DNA from: Candidatus Zhuqueibacterota bacterium 4484_87
GTDB taxonomy: Bacteria > Zhuqueibacterota > Zhuqueibacteria > Thermofontimicrobiales > Thermofontimicrobiaceae
Reading direction: 5' to 3'
Assembly (NCBI GenBank): GCA_002085355.1
Contig: NATN01000196.1
Span: 1-5,718 of the forward strand
DNA: 5,718 nt
The notes beneath the pieces are model-generated. The model was given only the letters and a program-made list of their open reading frames with translations. It made no database searches and was not told the DNA's origin. The translations under genes and the position numbers were made by a program. Shown piece after piece: positions 5,687 to 5,718 of the stretch (positions within the stretch are counted from its first letter, which is position 1; the number at the start of each line of letters is the position of its first letter).

Positions 5687-5718
5687 GGGCAAAACCAACC
5701 ATCAAAGAATGGGTTGGG

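Larger units (their letters stand above)
5456..5717. repeat. Array of extragenic hairpins (probable interspersed palindromic repeats)
   Basis: Eight inverted repeats follow one another with no gene among them. They are ATCCGCC/GGCGGAT with a 3-base loop (5456-5472); CATTTGT/ACAAATG with an inner GCAA/TTGC stem (5476-5508); GAACTCC/GGAGTTC with a 3-base loop (5511-5527); TCACA/TGTGA (5543-5563); CCCC/GGGG with a 3-base loop (5579-5589); CAAACG/CGTTTG (5618-5643); the 28-bp palindrome (5659-5686); and CCAACC/GGTTGG (5695-5717). The density is far above that of the rest of the window. It resembles REP/MITE-like intergenic clusters or a structured RNA; no transposase gene is within view. Confidence 0.65.

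Noticed and set aside
5456..5717. CRISPR array
   Set aside because: The hairpins have different sequences and uneven spacing; there is no recurring direct repeat with spacers and no cas gene.

Overview
This looks like an accessory stretch of a bacterial chromosome. The genes use strong Shine-Dalgarno sequences (AGGAGG, GGAG, GGGGAG), and one promoter matches the sigma-70 consensus exactly. Intergenic DNA is AT-rich. Gene content (a long SSS-family symporter, a stand-alone bacterial RRM protein, an AIR-synthase/HypE-like enzyme and a cytoplasmic-looking PGRP-type amidase), together with dense extragenic hairpins, would suit an uncultured lineage near the FCB group such as Calditrichota/KSB1. 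That placement is low-confidence inference; no rRNA or marker gene is present.

Layout. 1-247: AT-rich, no supportable gene. 248-732, minus strand: a coiled-coil plus membrane-anchor gene with an intact C-terminal part and an N-terminal part that appears broken by stops and frame changes. 751-2556, minus: a 601-residue sodium:solute symporter. 2622-2903, minus: a 93-residue RNA-binding RRM protein. Its promoter (TTGACA, 17 bp, TATAAT) lies at 3014-3042, so its mRNA should carry a leader of about 100 nt containing a repeated segment and a second Shine-Dalgarno-like element. 2904-3272: divergent intergenic region. 3273-5297, plus: three closely spaced genes, namely a 100-residue four-cysteine protein resembling TIGR04076, a 342-residue AIR-synthase/HypE-like enzyme coupled to it by an ATGA overlap, and a zinc N-acetylmuramoyl-L-alanine amidase with a C-terminal EF-hand-type loop. 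5298-5718: no convincing gene. Its last 260 bases hold a chain of hairpins, including a perfect 28-bp palindrome beginning with GTAG.

How the genes may work together. The minus-strand RRM and symporter genes are 65 bp apart with no obvious terminator between them and could share the strong promoter. On the plus strand, the small Cys protein and the PurM/HypE-fold enzyme are almost certainly translated together. The enzyme lacks both the N-terminal Cys/Sec-Lys pair of SelD and the C-terminal cysteine of HypE, so the pair may form an unassigned ATP-dependent activation step. The amidase gene follows 31 bp later and may be co-transcribed, but its biochemistry has no evident link to the pair. The strongest leads are the TIGR04076-like/AIR-synthase pair, the structured RRM leader and the hairpin array.
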